Program-made: the position numbers and the translations under genes | Notes under the pieces: model-generated | Databases searched by the model: none | The model's input: the letters and a program-made list of their open reading frames with translations, nothing else | Told to the model about the DNA's origin: nothing | Shown: positions 7,820-17,955 of the stretch, one piece after another | Position numbering within the stretch: the stretch's first letter is position 1 | Layout of the letters: the number at the start of each line of letters is the position of its first letter | Origin: Janthinobacterium tructae | Lineage (GTDB): Bacteria; Pseudomonadota; Gammaproteobacteria; Burkholderiales; Burkholderiaceae_D | DNA length: 64,000 bases | Reading direction: 5' to 3' | Assembly (NCBI RefSeq): GCF_006517255.1 | Contig: NZ_CP041185.1 | Span: 3,100,001 to 3,164,000 of the forward strand

Positions 7820-8659
7820 ATGCTGACGATCGAACAACAAGAACAATACCAACGCGACGGCTACCTCATCCTGCCCGATTTCAAGGGTGCGGACGAAATC
7901 GCCGCCTTGCGCGCGCGCGCCGAGCAGATTGTCAACGAATTCGACCCCAGCGTCAGCCAGTCCATCTTCACCACGCGCGACCAGGCGAAGAACACCAACG
8001 ATTATTTTCTCGCCTCCGACAACACCATCCGCTGCTTCTTCGAGGAAGAGGCGTTCGGCCCAGACGGCCAGCTGAAGCAGGCGAAATCGCTGTCGATCAA
8101 CAAGATCGGCCACGCCATGCATGACCTGGACCCCGTCTTCCGCGCCTTTTCGGCCGACCCGAAACTGGCCGAGGTGGCGCGCGACCTGGGCCTGGCGGAC
8201 GCGCAGGTCTGGCAATCGATGTACATCTTCAAGCAGCCCGGCATCGGCGGCGAAGTGCGCTGGCACCAGGACGCCACCTACTTCGAAACCACGCCGATCA
8301 GCGTGACCACCTTCTGGTTCGCGCTGGAAGACGCGACCCTGGACAACGGCTGCCTGTGGGCCGAACCGGGCGGCCATCGCGGCCCCCTGCGCGAACGCTT
8401 CATCCGCAACGGCGACACCGTGCGCGTGGAAAAACTCGACGCCATGCCCTGGCCCGACGACAGCACGGCCGTGCCACTGGAAGTGAAGGCCGGCGCCCTG
8501 GTCTGCTTCCACGGCTTGCTGCCCCATTACAGCGCGCCAAACCGCTCGCCCGTTTCGCGCCACGCCTACACCTTGCACGCCACCGATGGCCAGACAGAAT
8601 ACGCGGCGCACAACTGGATACAGCGCGACGCGGCGTTCCCCGTGCGGGGCTTCGTCTGA
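7820..8659 (+). CDS. Phytanoyl-CoA dioxygenase (PhyH) family protein
   Basis: 279 residues from the ATG at 7820; the longer open frame upstream covers the promoter. The iron ligands of the 2-oxoglutarate/Fe(II) cupin are visible as WHQD (H149, D151) and the distal H236 in HGLLPHYSAPNRS, with R247 in SRHAYTLH as the likely 2-oxoglutarate contact. The N-terminal DGYLILPDF is typical of PhyH. The substrate cannot be read from sequence. The stop overlaps the next start (TGATG), placing it in one operon with a sugar isomerase-like gene. Confidence 0.9.
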   Translation: MLTIEQQEQYQRDGYLILPDFKGADEIAALRARAEQIVNEFDPSVSQSIFTTRDQAKNTNDYFLASDNTIRCFFEEEAFGPDGQLKQAKSLSINKIGHAMHDLDPVFRAFSADPKLAEVARDLGLADAQVWQSMYIFKQPGIGGEVRWHQDATYFETTPISVTTFWFALEDATLDNGCLWAEPGGHRGPLRERFIRNGDTVRVEKLDAMPWPDDSTAVPLEVKAGALVCFHGLLPHYSAPNRSPVSRHAYTLHATDGQTEYAAHNWIQRDAAFPVRGFV

Positions 8660-9501
8660 TGCGCATCGACGTCTTCGCCGCCCACTGGGGCAATAACGAG
8701 CTGGCGCCCGAGGTCTTCATCGACAAGGTTCTGGCGGCCGGCTTTGACGGCATCGAAATGTCGCTGCCGCTGGACGTGGCCCTGCGTGAGGAGTGGACGC
8801 AGCTTATCTCCAAGGCGGGCCTGCAACTGATCGCCGCGCAGTGGGAAACCGTGTTCCACAGCGACTTCGATCTGCACCGCGCCGCCCTGGCGGAACTGCT
8901 GGAAAACGCCTGCCTGGCGCGCCCCGTGCTGGTCAACACGCACACGGGCAAGGATTACTACAGCCAGGCGCAGAACGCGCAGCTGATCGACCTGGCCGCC
9001 GCCATTTCGGAAAAGCACGGCGTGCCCATCGTGCATGAGCTCCACCGCAGCCGCTTTTCCGGCCACCCGATGCTGCTGCTGCCGTATCTGCAGCAGTATC
9101 CGCACCTGCCCTTGACGGCTGACCTGTCGCACTGGTGCTGCGCCTGCGAATCGCTGCTGGAAGACCAGCCACAGACCCTGGCGCAGGTGCTGCCGCTGGT
9201 GCGCCATGTGCATGCGCGCGTGGGCCATGCGCAAGGGCCGCAGGTGGCAGACTTCCGCGCGCCGGAAGCGAAACAGGCGCTCGACGCCCACCTGGCGTGG
9301 TGGGATGCCATCGTCGCCCTGCGCTGCGCGGCCGGCGCCGAGCGCATGACGTTCACGCCGGAATTCGGCCCCGCACCCTACCTGCAAACGCTGCCCTGGA
9401 CGCAGCAGCCCGTGGCGAACGCCTGGGAACAGAACGTCGCCATGCTCAATCTGCTGCGCGCGCGGTACGCGCGCCTGGAGAGTGCGCCGGACTCACGATG
9501 A
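8659..9501 (+). CDS. Sugar phosphate isomerase/epimerase-like TIM barrel (AP-endonuclease 2 family)
   Basis: 280 residues. The pattern MRIDVFAAHWG, AAGFDGIEMSL, VPIVHELHRSRFSG, LPLTADLSHWCC and FTPEFGPAPYL marks the xylose-isomerase-like TIM barrel with metal-binding Glu, Asp and His residues at strand ends (E in HELHR, D and H in ADLSHW, H in HVHARVGH, E in PEFG). It is translationally coupled to the PhyH gene, so the two enzymes probably act on the same small-molecule substrate, which is not identifiable here. Confidence 0.88.
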   Translation: MRIDVFAAHWGNNELAPEVFIDKVLAAGFDGIEMSLPLDVALREEWTQLISKAGLQLIAAQWETVFHSDFDLHRAALAELLENACLARPVLVNTHTGKDYYSQAQNAQLIDLAAAISEKHGVPIVHELHRSRFSGHPMLLLPYLQQYPHLPLTADLSHWCCACESLLEDQPQTLAQVLPLVRHVHARVGHAQGPQVADFRAPEAKQALDAHLAWWDAIVALRCAAGAERMTFTPEFGPAPYLQTLPWTQQPVANAWEQNVAMLNLLRARYARLESAPDSR

Positions 9502-9869
9502 CGGAAAAAACCATGCGATTCATTGCAATTGGCCAACATCGAAGTGAGTATCCCCATCCCATCACCTTCGCAAGGGGAACTCCGCTTGTCATAGGCGATA
9601 GGTATGAAGGCGCTGAAGGTTGGGATAATTGGTATTTCTGCACGATACCGACTCATTCCGGAGGCTGGGTTCCAGAACAACTCATAGAACGCGGTATGCA
9701 TCCTGGCCATGGTGTGGCGAAAGATGACTATACGGCCAAAGAGCTTGATGTCGATGAAGGAGACGAGTTTCAAGCGATAAAATTCTTGAATGGTTGGCTA
9801 TGGTGCCAACGACTTTCCAATCATGACATTGGCTGGGTACCGATGAGCATTCTTCAAAGCATCGAATAA
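9498..9869 (+). CDS. Small SH3-domain protein
   Basis: 123 residues beginning at an ATG that overlaps the previous stop (ATGA). Two SH3-like halves are visible: [15 protein letters not shown]...WYFCTI...[10 protein letters not shown], and [40 protein letters not shown]. This is the bacterial variant-SH3 pattern. The gene is visibly poorer in GC than its neighbours, and its codon choice (gat, aat, gaa, ata) differs from them, which suggests later acquisition despite the perfect coupling. It is cytoplasmic; function is unknown. Confidence 0.75.
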   Translation: MTEKTMRFIAIGQHRSEYPHPITFARGTPLVIGDRYEGAEGWDNWYFCTIPTHSGGWVPEQLIERGMHPGHGVAKDDYTAKELDVDEGDEFQAIKFLNGWLWCQRLSNHDIGWVPMSILQSIE

Positions 9870-9983
9870 GATAGCCCGCCTGCTTCGAGGTTTGGGGTGT
9901 AAGGCATTTCGAGATGACGAATCCACACAAGGAAAAATTTCGGCGTTTCTGACCTGGCCCCCACAATCCGGTGCCGCCCCCAT

Positions 9984-10012
9984 TTGCTATTAAGTAGCGC
10001 GCTATATATACT
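9984..10012 (+). promoter_or_regulatory. Promoter/operator of the OhrR-type gene
   Basis: TTGCTA (9984-9989) and TATACT (10007-10012) form a 17-base-spaced promoter. The perfect palindrome TAGCGCGCTA (9995-10004) lies between them, where a bound MarR dimer would block polymerase. The predicted start point falls at or next to the ATG at 10019, and no ribosome-binding site is present, so a leaderless message is possible. Confidence 0.6.
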
Positions 10013-10018
10013 GTGCCC

Positions 10019-10480
<462 letters not shown>

Positions 10481-10645
10481 AAGCGCCGCTTTTCCGAGCA
10501 AAATCAGGCAAAGCATCGCCCTGACAGCGCCAGGCAAAAGCTGGTGCGAAATCTGCCTTTATTTATTACAAATCGATACAAGGAAGACCCCACCCTGCGT
10601 ATAGAATAGTTGCCACTATTTCTTTACAACAACATCAGGGTGACC

Positions 10646-13015
10646 ATGCGCATACCTTTCGGCTCCGTAGCCTCGTTGGCTTTGTGTTTTACCGTGTCGG
10701 CTTTCGCTGCCGAACCATTCGACGACAAGTTCCGCCAGCTTGAAGAAGTGCTGCCCACCCCGAATACCTACCGCACCGCCTCCGGCGCGCCAGGCCACGC
10801 CTATTGGCAGCAGCGCGCCGACTACACCATCCGCGCCACCCTGGACGAAGCCAAACGCGAAATCGCCGGCAGCGGCAGCATCACCTACCACAACCAGTCG
10901 CCCGACACCCTCGGCTACCTCTGGCTGCAGCTAGACCAGAATATCTACAAGCCCGATTCCGACGCGCGCCGCATGACCACGGCGCCCTCGCGCCAGGCGT
11001 GGGCCAAAACGGCGGGCGACGAAACGATGAAGTTCGAGGGCTTGCGCGGCATGCTCGCGCGCGGCGACTTCCAGGGCGGCTTCCATATCCGCGCGTTAAA
11101 AGGCGCGGACGGCCAGCCTTTGAAGTATGTTGTGAACCGCACCATGATGCGCATCGACCTGCCGCAGCCCCTGAAGCCAGGCCAGGACTTCGTCTTCCAG
11201 ATCGACTGGGACTACCGCATCAATGAACAGAAGGTGCTGGGCGGACGCGCCGGCTATGAAGTCTTCGACGACAAGAACGCCCTGTTTGAAGTGGCGCAGT
11301 GGTTCCCGCGCATGGCGGCCTATTACGATGCGGCTGGCTGGCAGCACAAGCAGTTCCTCGGCTCCGGCGAATTCACGCTGGAATTTGGCGACTACGACGT
11401 GCAGCTGACGGTGCCTGCCGACCATATCGTCGCCGCCACGGGCGAACTGCAAAATCCGCAGGACGTGCTGTCTTCCACGCAGCGCGAGCGCCTGGAAAAG
11501 GCCCGCGGCAGCGACAAGCCCGTCGTCATCGTCACGCAAAAAGAGGCGGAGGCGGCCGAAAAAACGCTGAGCCGCGCGCAAAAGACCTGGCACTTCAAGG
11601 CGGCCAACGTGCGCGACTTCGCCTGGGCATCGAGCCGCAAGTTCATCTGGGATGCGCAGGGCTACAAGAAGGGCGGCAGCGATGTGATGGCCATGTCCTA
11701 CTATCCGAAAGAGGGCAATCCGCTGTGGGAAAAATACAGCACGCAAGCCATCGTGCACACGATTGAACAGTACAACAAGTACAGCATAGCCTACCCGTAC
11801 CCGACGGCCATTTCCGTCAACGGCCCTGTGGGCGGCATGGAGTATCCGATGATCTCCTTCAACGGCCCCCGTCCGGTGAAAGACAAAAAGACGGGCGAAC
11901 TGACGTATTCGAAGCGCACCAAGTATGGCCTGATCGGCGTGATCATCCACGAGGTGGGCCACAACTACTATCCGATGATCATCAACTCGGACGAGCGCCA
12001 ATGGACGTGGATGGACGAGGGCCTCAACACCTTCGTGCAGTACCTGGCGCAGCAGGCGTGGGAAGAGAACTACCCAGCCTCGCGCGGCGAGCCACGCGAA
12101 ATCGTCGACTACATGCGTAGCCGCGACCAGGTGCCCATCATGACCAATTCAGAATCGTTGCTGCAGTTCGGTAACAACGCCTACGCCAAGCCGGCGGCGG
12201 GCCTGAACATCCTGCGCGAAACCATCCTCGGACGCGAACTGTTCGACTACGCGTTCAAGGAATATGCGCAGCGCTGGAAATTCAAGCGCCCTACGCCCGC
12301 CGATTTTTTCCGCACCATGGAAGACGCTTCCGGCACGGACCTGGACTGGTTCTGGCGCGGCTGGTTTTATACCACCGATCCGGTCGACATCAGCATTGAC
12401 GGCATCAGCGAATACGGCGTGAGTTCCAAAAATCCGGAAACGGAAAAAGCCTGGAAAAAGGCGCAGAAGGACGCCCAGCCGGAATCGGTCACGAGCCGCG
12501 CCAACAAGGGCATGCCGCGCCGCGTCGACGCGCATCCGGAACTGAAGGACTTCTACAACCAGCACGACGACTTCACGGTGACCAACAAGGACCGCAACGC
12601 CTATGCCGAGGCGCTGGCCGCGCTGGAACCGTGGGAAAAAGACTTGCTGAAACAAGGCAAGCACCTGTACCTGGTCGACCTGTCAAACCTGGGCGGCATG
12701 GTCATGCCGCTGATCCTCGAAATCGAACTGAAAAGCGGCAAGAAATACGTCGAGCGCGTGCCGGCCGAAGTGTGGCGCTACTCGCCGAAGAGAATCACCA
12801 AGGTCGTCATCACCGATGAACCGATGGTGGGCCTGGTGCAGGACCCGTACTGGGAAACGGCCGACATCGACACCAGCAACAATAGCTGGCCGAGAAAGAT
12901 CACGCCATCGCGCCTGGAACTGTTCAAGAGCGAGAAGTCGCCCAAGGATAACCTGATGCGCGATTTTAAAACGCCGCTGAAAGGCAGCGGCGCGGACAAG
13001 GGCGACGAGGCGTGA
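10646..13015 (+). CDS. Secreted M1-family zinc metallopeptidase
   Basis: 789 residues from the ATG at 10646, which starts a clear signal peptide (hydrophobic core SVASLALCFTVSAFAA, cleavage near residue 22). The M1 hallmarks are present: GGMEYP exopeptidase-type motif (about 396-401), zinc site HEVGH (435-439) and third ligand in WMDEGLNTF (E458). The N-terminal beta domain and the long C-terminal part match periplasmic M1 peptidases of Gram-negative bacteria. It overlaps by four bases with the DUF6702 gene and is followed by a TonB receptor, so export and uptake of peptides or metals is a reasonable inference. Confidence 0.92.
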   Translation: MRIPFGSVASLALCFTVSAFAAEPFDDKFRQLEEVLPTPNTYRTASGAPGHAYWQQRADYTIRATLDEAKREIAGSGSITYHNQSPDTLGYLWLQLDQNIYKPDSDARRMTTAPSRQAWAKTAGDETMKFEGLRGMLARGDFQGGFHIRALKGADGQPLKYVVNRTMMRIDLPQPLKPGQDFVFQIDWDYRINEQKVLGGRAGYEVFDDKNALFEVAQWFPRMAAYYDAAGWQHKQFLGSGEFTLEFGDYDVQLTVPADHIVAATGELQNPQDVLSSTQRERLEKARGSDKPVVIVTQKEAEAAEKTLSRAQKTWHFKAANVRDFAWASSRKFIWDAQGYKKGGSDVMAMSYYPKEGNPLWEKYSTQAIVHTIEQYNKYSIAYPYPTAISVNGPVGGMEYPMISFNGPRPVKDKKTGELTYSKRTKYGLIGVIIHEVGHNYYPMIINSDERQWTWMDEGLNTFVQYLAQQAWEENYPASRGEPREIVDYMRSRDQVPIMTNSESLLQFGNNAYAKPAAGLNILRETILGRELFDYAFKEYAQRWKFKRPTPADFFRTMEDASGTDLDWFWRGWFYTTDPVDISIDGISEYGVSSKNPETEKAWKKAQKDAQPESVTSRANKGMPRRVDAHPELKDFYNQHDDFTVTNKDRNAYAEALAALEPWEKDLLKQGKHLYLVDLSNLGGMVMPLILEIELKSGKKYVERVPAEVWRYSPKRITKVVITDEPMVGLVQDPYWETADIDTSNNSWPRKITPSRLELFKSEKSPKDNLMRDFKTPLKGSGADKGDEA

Positions 13016-13500
13016 AGCGCTGGCGCGCACTGGTTGCCGCCATGCTGGCCTGCGCCAGCATGGCGGCCGGCGCCCACAATTTCCACATGGGCATCGCCGA
13101 CATCAGCTATAACGCGGCCAGCGGCAGCACCGAAGTGGTGCACACCTACACGGGCCATGACGTCGAGACGCTGCTGACAAATCTGTACCAGCGCCGCTTC
13201 GACCTGGGCCAGGAAGACAGCGAAGCGGCCCTGCGCCGCTATGTGGAAAAACAGTTTTATCTCGTGGCGCCGGACGGCAAGCGATTGCGCCTGAACTGGG
13301 TCGGCATGAAGGTCAATGCCGACAACGTGGTGATTTTCCAGGAGATCGAGCACACGCGCCTGGCACCCGCCACGCGCATCCACAACCAGTTGCTGATCGA
13401 TTTCCTGCCCAGCCAGCGCAACACCCTCAATGTGCAGGACAGCGGCAGCATCCAAACGCTGATTTTCGACCGCCAGAATACGGAACTGCCGATCCGCTAA
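13012..13500 (+). CDS. DUF6702 family secreted protein
   Basis: 162 residues, starting at the GTG that overlaps the peptidase stop (GTGA). A signal peptide (ALVAAMLACASMAAGA) precedes AHNFHMGIADISYNAASGSTEVVHTYTGHDVETLL, the signature of DUF6702 proteins, which are often encoded next to M1 peptidases. The His residues just after the cleavage site (H-N-F-H) could bind metal; this is inference. No enzymatic motif is seen. It belongs to the same transcription unit as the peptidase. Confidence 0.75.
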   Translation: MKRWRALVAAMLACASMAAGAHNFHMGIADISYNAASGSTEVVHTYTGHDVETLLTNLYQRRFDLGQEDSEAALRRYVEKQFYLVAPDGKRLRLNWVGMKVNADNVVIFQEIEHTRLAPATRIHNQLLIDFLPSQRNTLNVQDSGSIQTLIFDRQNTELPIR

Positions 13501-13522
13501 TCCCCGGTTCCCCCAGACACCC

Positions 13523-15559
13523 ATGACACCACGCCCTCTTCCCCTGCTCCTCGCCGCCCTGTTTGCAGCAACCGCCGCCCACGCCGACGACATCTTCCAG
13601 CGCGTGCTGATCGACGGATCGCGCCTGAACCAGCTGGGCGTGGCCGATTCGGCCAACGCGGGCAGCGTCACGCAACAGCAGCTCGACGCGCGCACCAGCT
13701 ACCGGCCCGGCGAATTGCTCGAAGCCGTGCCGGGGCTGATCGTCAGCCAGCATAGCGGCGAGGGCAAGGCCAACCAGTTCTACCTGCGCGGCTTCAACCT
13801 CGACCACGGCACGGACTTGCGCACCACCGTCGACGAGATGCCCGTCAACCAGCGCAGCCATGGCCATGGCCAGGGCTGGACGGACCTGAACTTCCTGATC
13901 CCCGAACTGGCCATGCGCCTCGATTACAAAAAGGGCCCGTATGCGGCGGCGCAAGGCGATTTTTCCTCGGCGGGAGCAGCCTCTATCATCTATGCAAACC
14001 GCCTGACGCAGGGCATCGCCAGCGCGGGGATCGGGCAAAACGGCTTTCGCCGCACCCTGCTGGCCGATTCGTTTGACGCGGGCGACGGCAGCCTGCTGTA
14101 CGCGCTCGAAGCGCAGCATAACGATGGCCCGTTCACGCAGCCGGACCGCTACCGCAAGCTCAATGGCGTGCTGCGCTACAGTCAAGGCTATGCCAACAAC
14201 GGTTTCAACGTCACGGCCATGGCGTACGACGCCAGCTGGCATGCCACCGACCAGATTCCGCTGCGCGCCGTGCAGGAGGGTAGCTTGGGCCGCTTCGACG
14301 CCATCGATGCCAGCGACGGCGGCAAGGCGCAGCGCTACAGCCTGTCGGGCGCCTGGCGCCAGACCACGGACGACATATCGTCCAGGGTCAGCGCGTATAT
14401 GATCGCCAACCGCCTGGCCCTGTTCTCGAATTTCACGTATGCGATGGAAGATCCGGTCAACGGCGACCAGTTCGCCCAGCCCGACCGGCGCGTGACGACC
14501 GGCCTCGATGCCAGCCACACCTGGCACCGCCATACGGACAGGGGCAGCAGCGACACCACCATCGGCGTGCAGCTACAGAACGACAATATCCACAATGGCC
14601 TGTACCACACGCGCCAGCGCCAGATCCTGTCGACCACGCGGCAAGACCATATCGTCGAAACCAGCATCGGCGTGTATGGCGAAAACAGCACGCGCTGGTC
14701 GCGGTCGCTGCGCACGGTGGCCGGCCTGCGCGCCGATGCCTACCGCTTCGATGTGCGCAGCGACCGCGCAGCCAATTCGGGCCAGGCCAGCGACCATTTG
14801 TTCAGCCCCAGCCTGAGCGTGATCGCCGGTCCGTGGCGCGAGACGGAAGCGTATCTCAACATCGGCAATGGTTTTCACAGCAACGACGCGCGCGGCACGA
14901 CAATCACGCTCGACCCGAAGACGGGCGAGGCGGCCGACAAGGTCACGCCCCTGGTGCGCTCGCGCGCCCTGGAAGTCGGCTTGCGCAGCGCCGCCATCGC
15001 CGGCCTGCAAACCTCGCTGTCGCTGTACCGCCTGGACTTCGATTCCGAGCTGCTGTTCATCGGCGACGCCGGCGCCACCGAGGCGGGCCGCCCCAGCCGC
15101 CGCTATGGCATCGAGTTTTCCAGCTACTACAAGGCGGCCAGCTGGCTGTCGCTGGACCTGGACCTGGCGTATGCGCGGGCGCGCTCGCGCGGCAGCGACC
15201 CGGCCGGCGACTTCATTCCCGGCGCCATCGAAGGCGTGGCCCAGCTGGCCATGACGCTGACGCCGCGCGGGCCATGGTCAGGCTCTTTGCGCCTGCGCTA
15301 CTTCGGCCCGCGCCCCCTGACGGAAGACAACAGCGTGCGCTCGTCGGCCAGCGTGGGCTTGAACGGGCGCCTCGCCTACCAGATCGACAAGACCTTGCGC
15401 GTGGAGCTCGAAGGCTACAACCTGGCCAACCGGCGCGACTCGGCTATCGATTACCACTATGCCTCGCGCCTGCCCGGCGAGGCGCAGCCGGTCGACGATA
15501 TCCACTTCCATCCAGTGGAATCACGCTCGCTGCGCCTGACCCTGGTAAAGAATTTTTAA
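13523..15559 (+). CDS. TonB-dependent outer-membrane receptor
   Basis: 678 residues. Signal peptide (PRPLPLLLAALFAATAAHA) followed by a plug domain (YRPGELLEAVPGLIVSQHSGEGKANQFYLRGFNLDHGTD) and a long beta-barrel ending in the terminal Phe of LRLTLVKNF, the usual outer-membrane insertion signal. No obvious TonB-box consensus is seen. The gene begins 22 bases after the DUF6702 stop and continues that operon. The ligand is not evident. The histidine content of the plug (RSHGHGQG) recalls receptors for metal complexes, but this is only suggestive. Confidence 0.92.
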   Translation: MTPRPLPLLLAALFAATAAHADDIFQRVLIDGSRLNQLGVADSANAGSVTQQQLDARTSYRPGELLEAVPGLIVSQHSGEGKANQFYLRGFNLDHGTDLRTTVDEMPVNQRSHGHGQGWTDLNFLIPELAMRLDYKKGPYAAAQGDFSSAGAASIIYANRLTQGIASAGIGQNGFRRTLLADSFDAGDGSLLYALEAQHNDGPFTQPDRYRKLNGVLRYSQGYANNGFNVTAMAYDASWHATDQIPLRAVQEGSLGRFDAIDASDGGKAQRYSLSGAWRQTTDDISSRVSAYMIANRLALFSNFTYAMEDPVNGDQFAQPDRRVTTGLDASHTWHRHTDRGSSDTTIGVQLQNDNIHNGLYHTRQRQILSTTRQDHIVETSIGVYGENSTRWSRSLRTVAGLRADAYRFDVRSDRAANSGQASDHLFSPSLSVIAGPWRETEAYLNIGNGFHSNDARGTTITLDPKTGEAADKVTPLVRSRALEVGLRSAAIAGLQTSLSLYRLDFDSELLFIGDAGATEAGRPSRRYGIEFSSYYKAASWLSLDLDLAYARARSRGSDPAGDFIPGAIEGVAQLAMTLTPRGPWSGSLRLRYFGPRPLTEDNSVRSSASVGLNGRLAYQIDKTLRVELEGYNLANRRDSAIDYHYASRLPGEAQPVDDIHFHPVESRSLRLTLVKNF

Positions 15560-15664
15560 CGCAACAAGCATAATTCCTGGCGGACGTAACACAAGAGTCG
15601 CCGCGAAGTCGTAGAATGCCAGGCTGGATAAACTGAGACAGGCCGCGTTCCGGCCCGCACCGCC

Positions 15665-16399
15665 ATGAGCACTTCCGCACCGATCTTTACCGACCCGTCC
15701 CACGTCAAGGACGCCTTGCGCGATGACGGCTATGCCGTCCTGCGCCCGCAGGACGTGGCCGCGCTGGCCGGCTGCCCGCTGGCCGCGCTGCGCGCGCTCG
15801 AACCGAGCTGGAATACCCTGGCGCTGGACAATTACCTGAAGGATGGCGGCCGCTATCGCCGCCGGCGCCACTCGTGCTTCGTGCAGGATGGCGCGCGCCT
15901 GACGCAGACGGCGCACCGCCCGCACTGGCAACCGGTGGAATACAACGCCCTGCATGGCGGCATGCACCGCCTGTTCGAGCCGGTCGAGCCGGCCATCGTC
16001 GCGCAGCCAGCCTGGCAACAGCTGATCCGCGCGCTGGGTGAGGTCTGCTCGCAGGTGAAGGGCAGCCAGCCGTGGTTCATCGAGGCGCACCAGTTCCGCA
16101 TCGATACGACCGATGGCATCGGCCGCCCCACGCCGGAAGGCGCGCACCGCGACGGCGTCGATTTCGTCGCCGTGCTGCTGATCGGACGCGAACAGGTCAA
16201 GGGCGGCGAGACGCGCATCTTCGAAGCCCATGGTCCCAACGGCAAGCGTTTTACCCTGACCGAGCCATGGTCGCTGCTGCTGCTCGACGATGCCGCGGTG
16301 ATCCACGAATCGACGCCGATCCAGCCCATCGGCGAGCATGGCCACCGCGATACGCTGGTGCTGACGTATCGCGCCGGCCAGTTCCAGGGTGAAAACTGA
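15665..16399 (+). CDS. 2OG-Fe(II) dioxygenase family protein (PF10014-like)
   Basis: 244 residues. The conserved block WFIEAHQFRI, PEGAHRDGVDFV and LLLDDAAVIHESTPI matches the 2OG-Fe dioxygenase family that includes bacterial free-amino-acid hydroxylases such as isoleucine dioxygenase. Metal ligands are H161, D163 and H214, and R228 (GHRDTLVLTY) is the likely 2-oxoglutarate contact. It is a stand-alone gene with its own start spacing. The amino acid acted on cannot be told from sequence. Confidence 0.82.
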   Translation: MSTSAPIFTDPSHVKDALRDDGYAVLRPQDVAALAGCPLAALRALEPSWNTLALDNYLKDGGRYRRRRHSCFVQDGARLTQTAHRPHWQPVEYNALHGGMHRLFEPVEPAIVAQPAWQQLIRALGEVCSQVKGSQPWFIEAHQFRIDTTDGIGRPTPEGAHRDGVDFVAVLLIGREQVKGGETRIFEAHGPNGKRFTLTEPWSLLLLDDAAVIHESTPIQPIGEHGHRDTLVLTYRAGQFQGEN

Positions 16400-16404
16400 C
16401 AGGC

Positions 16405-16426
16405 GGCCACAGCATTCCCTGTGGCC
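16405..16426. terminator. Hairpin after the dioxygenase gene
   Basis: GGCCACAG (16405-16412) pairs perfectly with CTGTGGCC (16419-16426) around a six-base loop just after the stop codon. The run that follows is AAAATAG, not T-rich, so it is a weak intrinsic terminator at best or an RNA-stabilising stem. Confidence 0.4.
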
Positions 16427-16541
16427 AAAATAGTTACCTGGAAGTTACTTTTGCAGACCTAAATCCGATATAGTCATACGATGTCGATATTGCGCGCTCA
16501 CCGCGCCCAGCATCACCACACTGAAATTCTAGGAGAGGTCT

Positions 16542-17903
16542 GTGGACTCCAACAACCAAATCAAGCCTGACGAAATCGAGATCCTGATCGTCGAGGACAG
16601 CCCGACCCAGGCGGAGCGATTGCGCCGCCTGATCCAGTCGCTGCACTACAACGCGCGCGTGGCGGCGAATGGCCAGCTGGCCCTGGCCGCCATCCGCGAG
16701 CGCAAGCCGCATCTGGTGCTGTCCGATATCGTCATGCCTGAAATGAATGGCTACGACCTGTGCCGCGCCATCAAGTCCGATCCGACCCTGCGCGACATTC
16801 CCGTGATCCTCGTCACCTCGCTCAACGACCCGAAGGACATCATCCGCGGCATCGAATGCGGCGCCGACAATTTCATCCGCAAGCCATATGCGGAAGACTA
16901 CCTGCTCAACCGCATCAGCCACATGCTGATGAACCAGAAGCTGCGCAAGAACCAGAACGTGGAAATCGGCATCGCCCTGTACCTGGGCGACCAGAAGCAC
17001 TTCATCAATGCGGAGCGCCAGCAAATCCTCGATTTGCTCATTTCCACGTATGAACAGGCAGTGCAGGTCAACGGCGAACTGCAGGCGCGTGAACGCCAGG
17101 TGATTGAATTGAACATGCGCCTGGCGCACCATGCGGCCGAACTGGAAACCATCAACCGCGAAATCGCCCTGAAAAACCTGGAGCTGGCCGAGGCGAGCCG
17201 CATGAAGTCCGCCTTCATCGCCAATATGTCGCATGAACTGCGCACGCCGCTGAACGCCATCATCGGGTTTACCGGTGCACTGCTGATGAAACTGCCCGGC
17301 CCCCTGACGTCCGACCAGGACAAGCAGCTCAATACCATCCGCGCCAGCGCGCGCCATCTGCTCTCCTTGATCAACGACATCCTCGACGTGGCCAAGATCG
17401 AAGCGGGCAAGCTGACCCTGTCGATCGAGCCCGTGCACTGCCAGGAGCTGATGACCGAAGTGGCCGACACCTTGCGCCCCCTGGCCCAGCAAAAGGGCCT
17501 GGTGCTGGAAATGGCACTGGGAGAAGCGGGCCAGCCGCCCGCCATCATCGACACGGACCGCCGCGCGCTGACGCAAATCCTCATCAACCTGCTCAACAAC
17601 GCCATCAAATTCACGGAACAGGGCACGGTGCGCATCAGCCTGTCCCAACGCGAAGAAGACGGCGGACTGGTGACGGAAATGAGCATTGCCGACAGTGGCG
17701 CCGGCATCAAGGAAGAAGACCAGGCCAAGCTGTTCCAGGCCTTTTCGCAGCTCGATTCCACCTCCACGCGCCACGTGGAAGGCGCGGGACTGGGCCTGTA
17801 CCTGTGCCAGAACCTGGCCAACGCCATCGGCGGGGCCCTGTTCTTCAATAGCGACTACGGCTCCGGCAGCACGTTTACGCTGGCCCTGCGCAGCAAGCCC
17901 TGA
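16542..17903 (+). CDS. Hybrid receiver/histidine kinase
   Basis: 453 residues, starting at the GTG at 16542, which has a strong AGGAGAGG site in front. An N-terminal receiver domain (D62 in SDIVMPEMNG, K114 in FIRKPY) is followed by a coiled linker, a HisKA dimerisation domain with H231 in SHELRTPLNAIIGF, and an HATPase_c domain (NLLNNAIKF, DSGAGIKEED, GAGLGLYLCQ). There is no membrane segment, so it is a cytoplasmic kinase whose activity is probably set by phosphorylation of its own receiver. No response regulator lies beside it. It is a single gene between a dioxygenase and the small-RNA locus. Confidence 0.93.
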   Translation: MDSNNQIKPDEIEILIVEDSPTQAERLRRLIQSLHYNARVAANGQLALAAIRERKPHLVLSDIVMPEMNGYDLCRAIKSDPTLRDIPVILVTSLNDPKDIIRGIECGADNFIRKPYAEDYLLNRISHMLMNQKLRKNQNVEIGIALYLGDQKHFINAERQQILDLLISTYEQAVQVNGELQARERQVIELNMRLAHHAAELETINREIALKNLELAEASRMKSAFIANMSHELRTPLNAIIGFTGALLMKLPGPLTSDQDKQLNTIRASARHLLSLINDILDVAKIEAGKLTLSIEPVHCQELMTEVADTLRPLAQQKGLVLEMALGEAGQPPAIIDTDRRALTQILINLLNNAIKFTEQGTVRISLSQREEDGGLVTEMSIADSGAGIKEEDQAKLFQAFSQLDSTSTRHVEGAGLGLYLCQNLANAIGGALFFNSDYGSGSTFTLALRSKP

Positions 17904-17955
17904 TTCGGGTGCGTCGCAGCATAAATCTGGATTTTTTGCCATCTGAAGTAGATTG

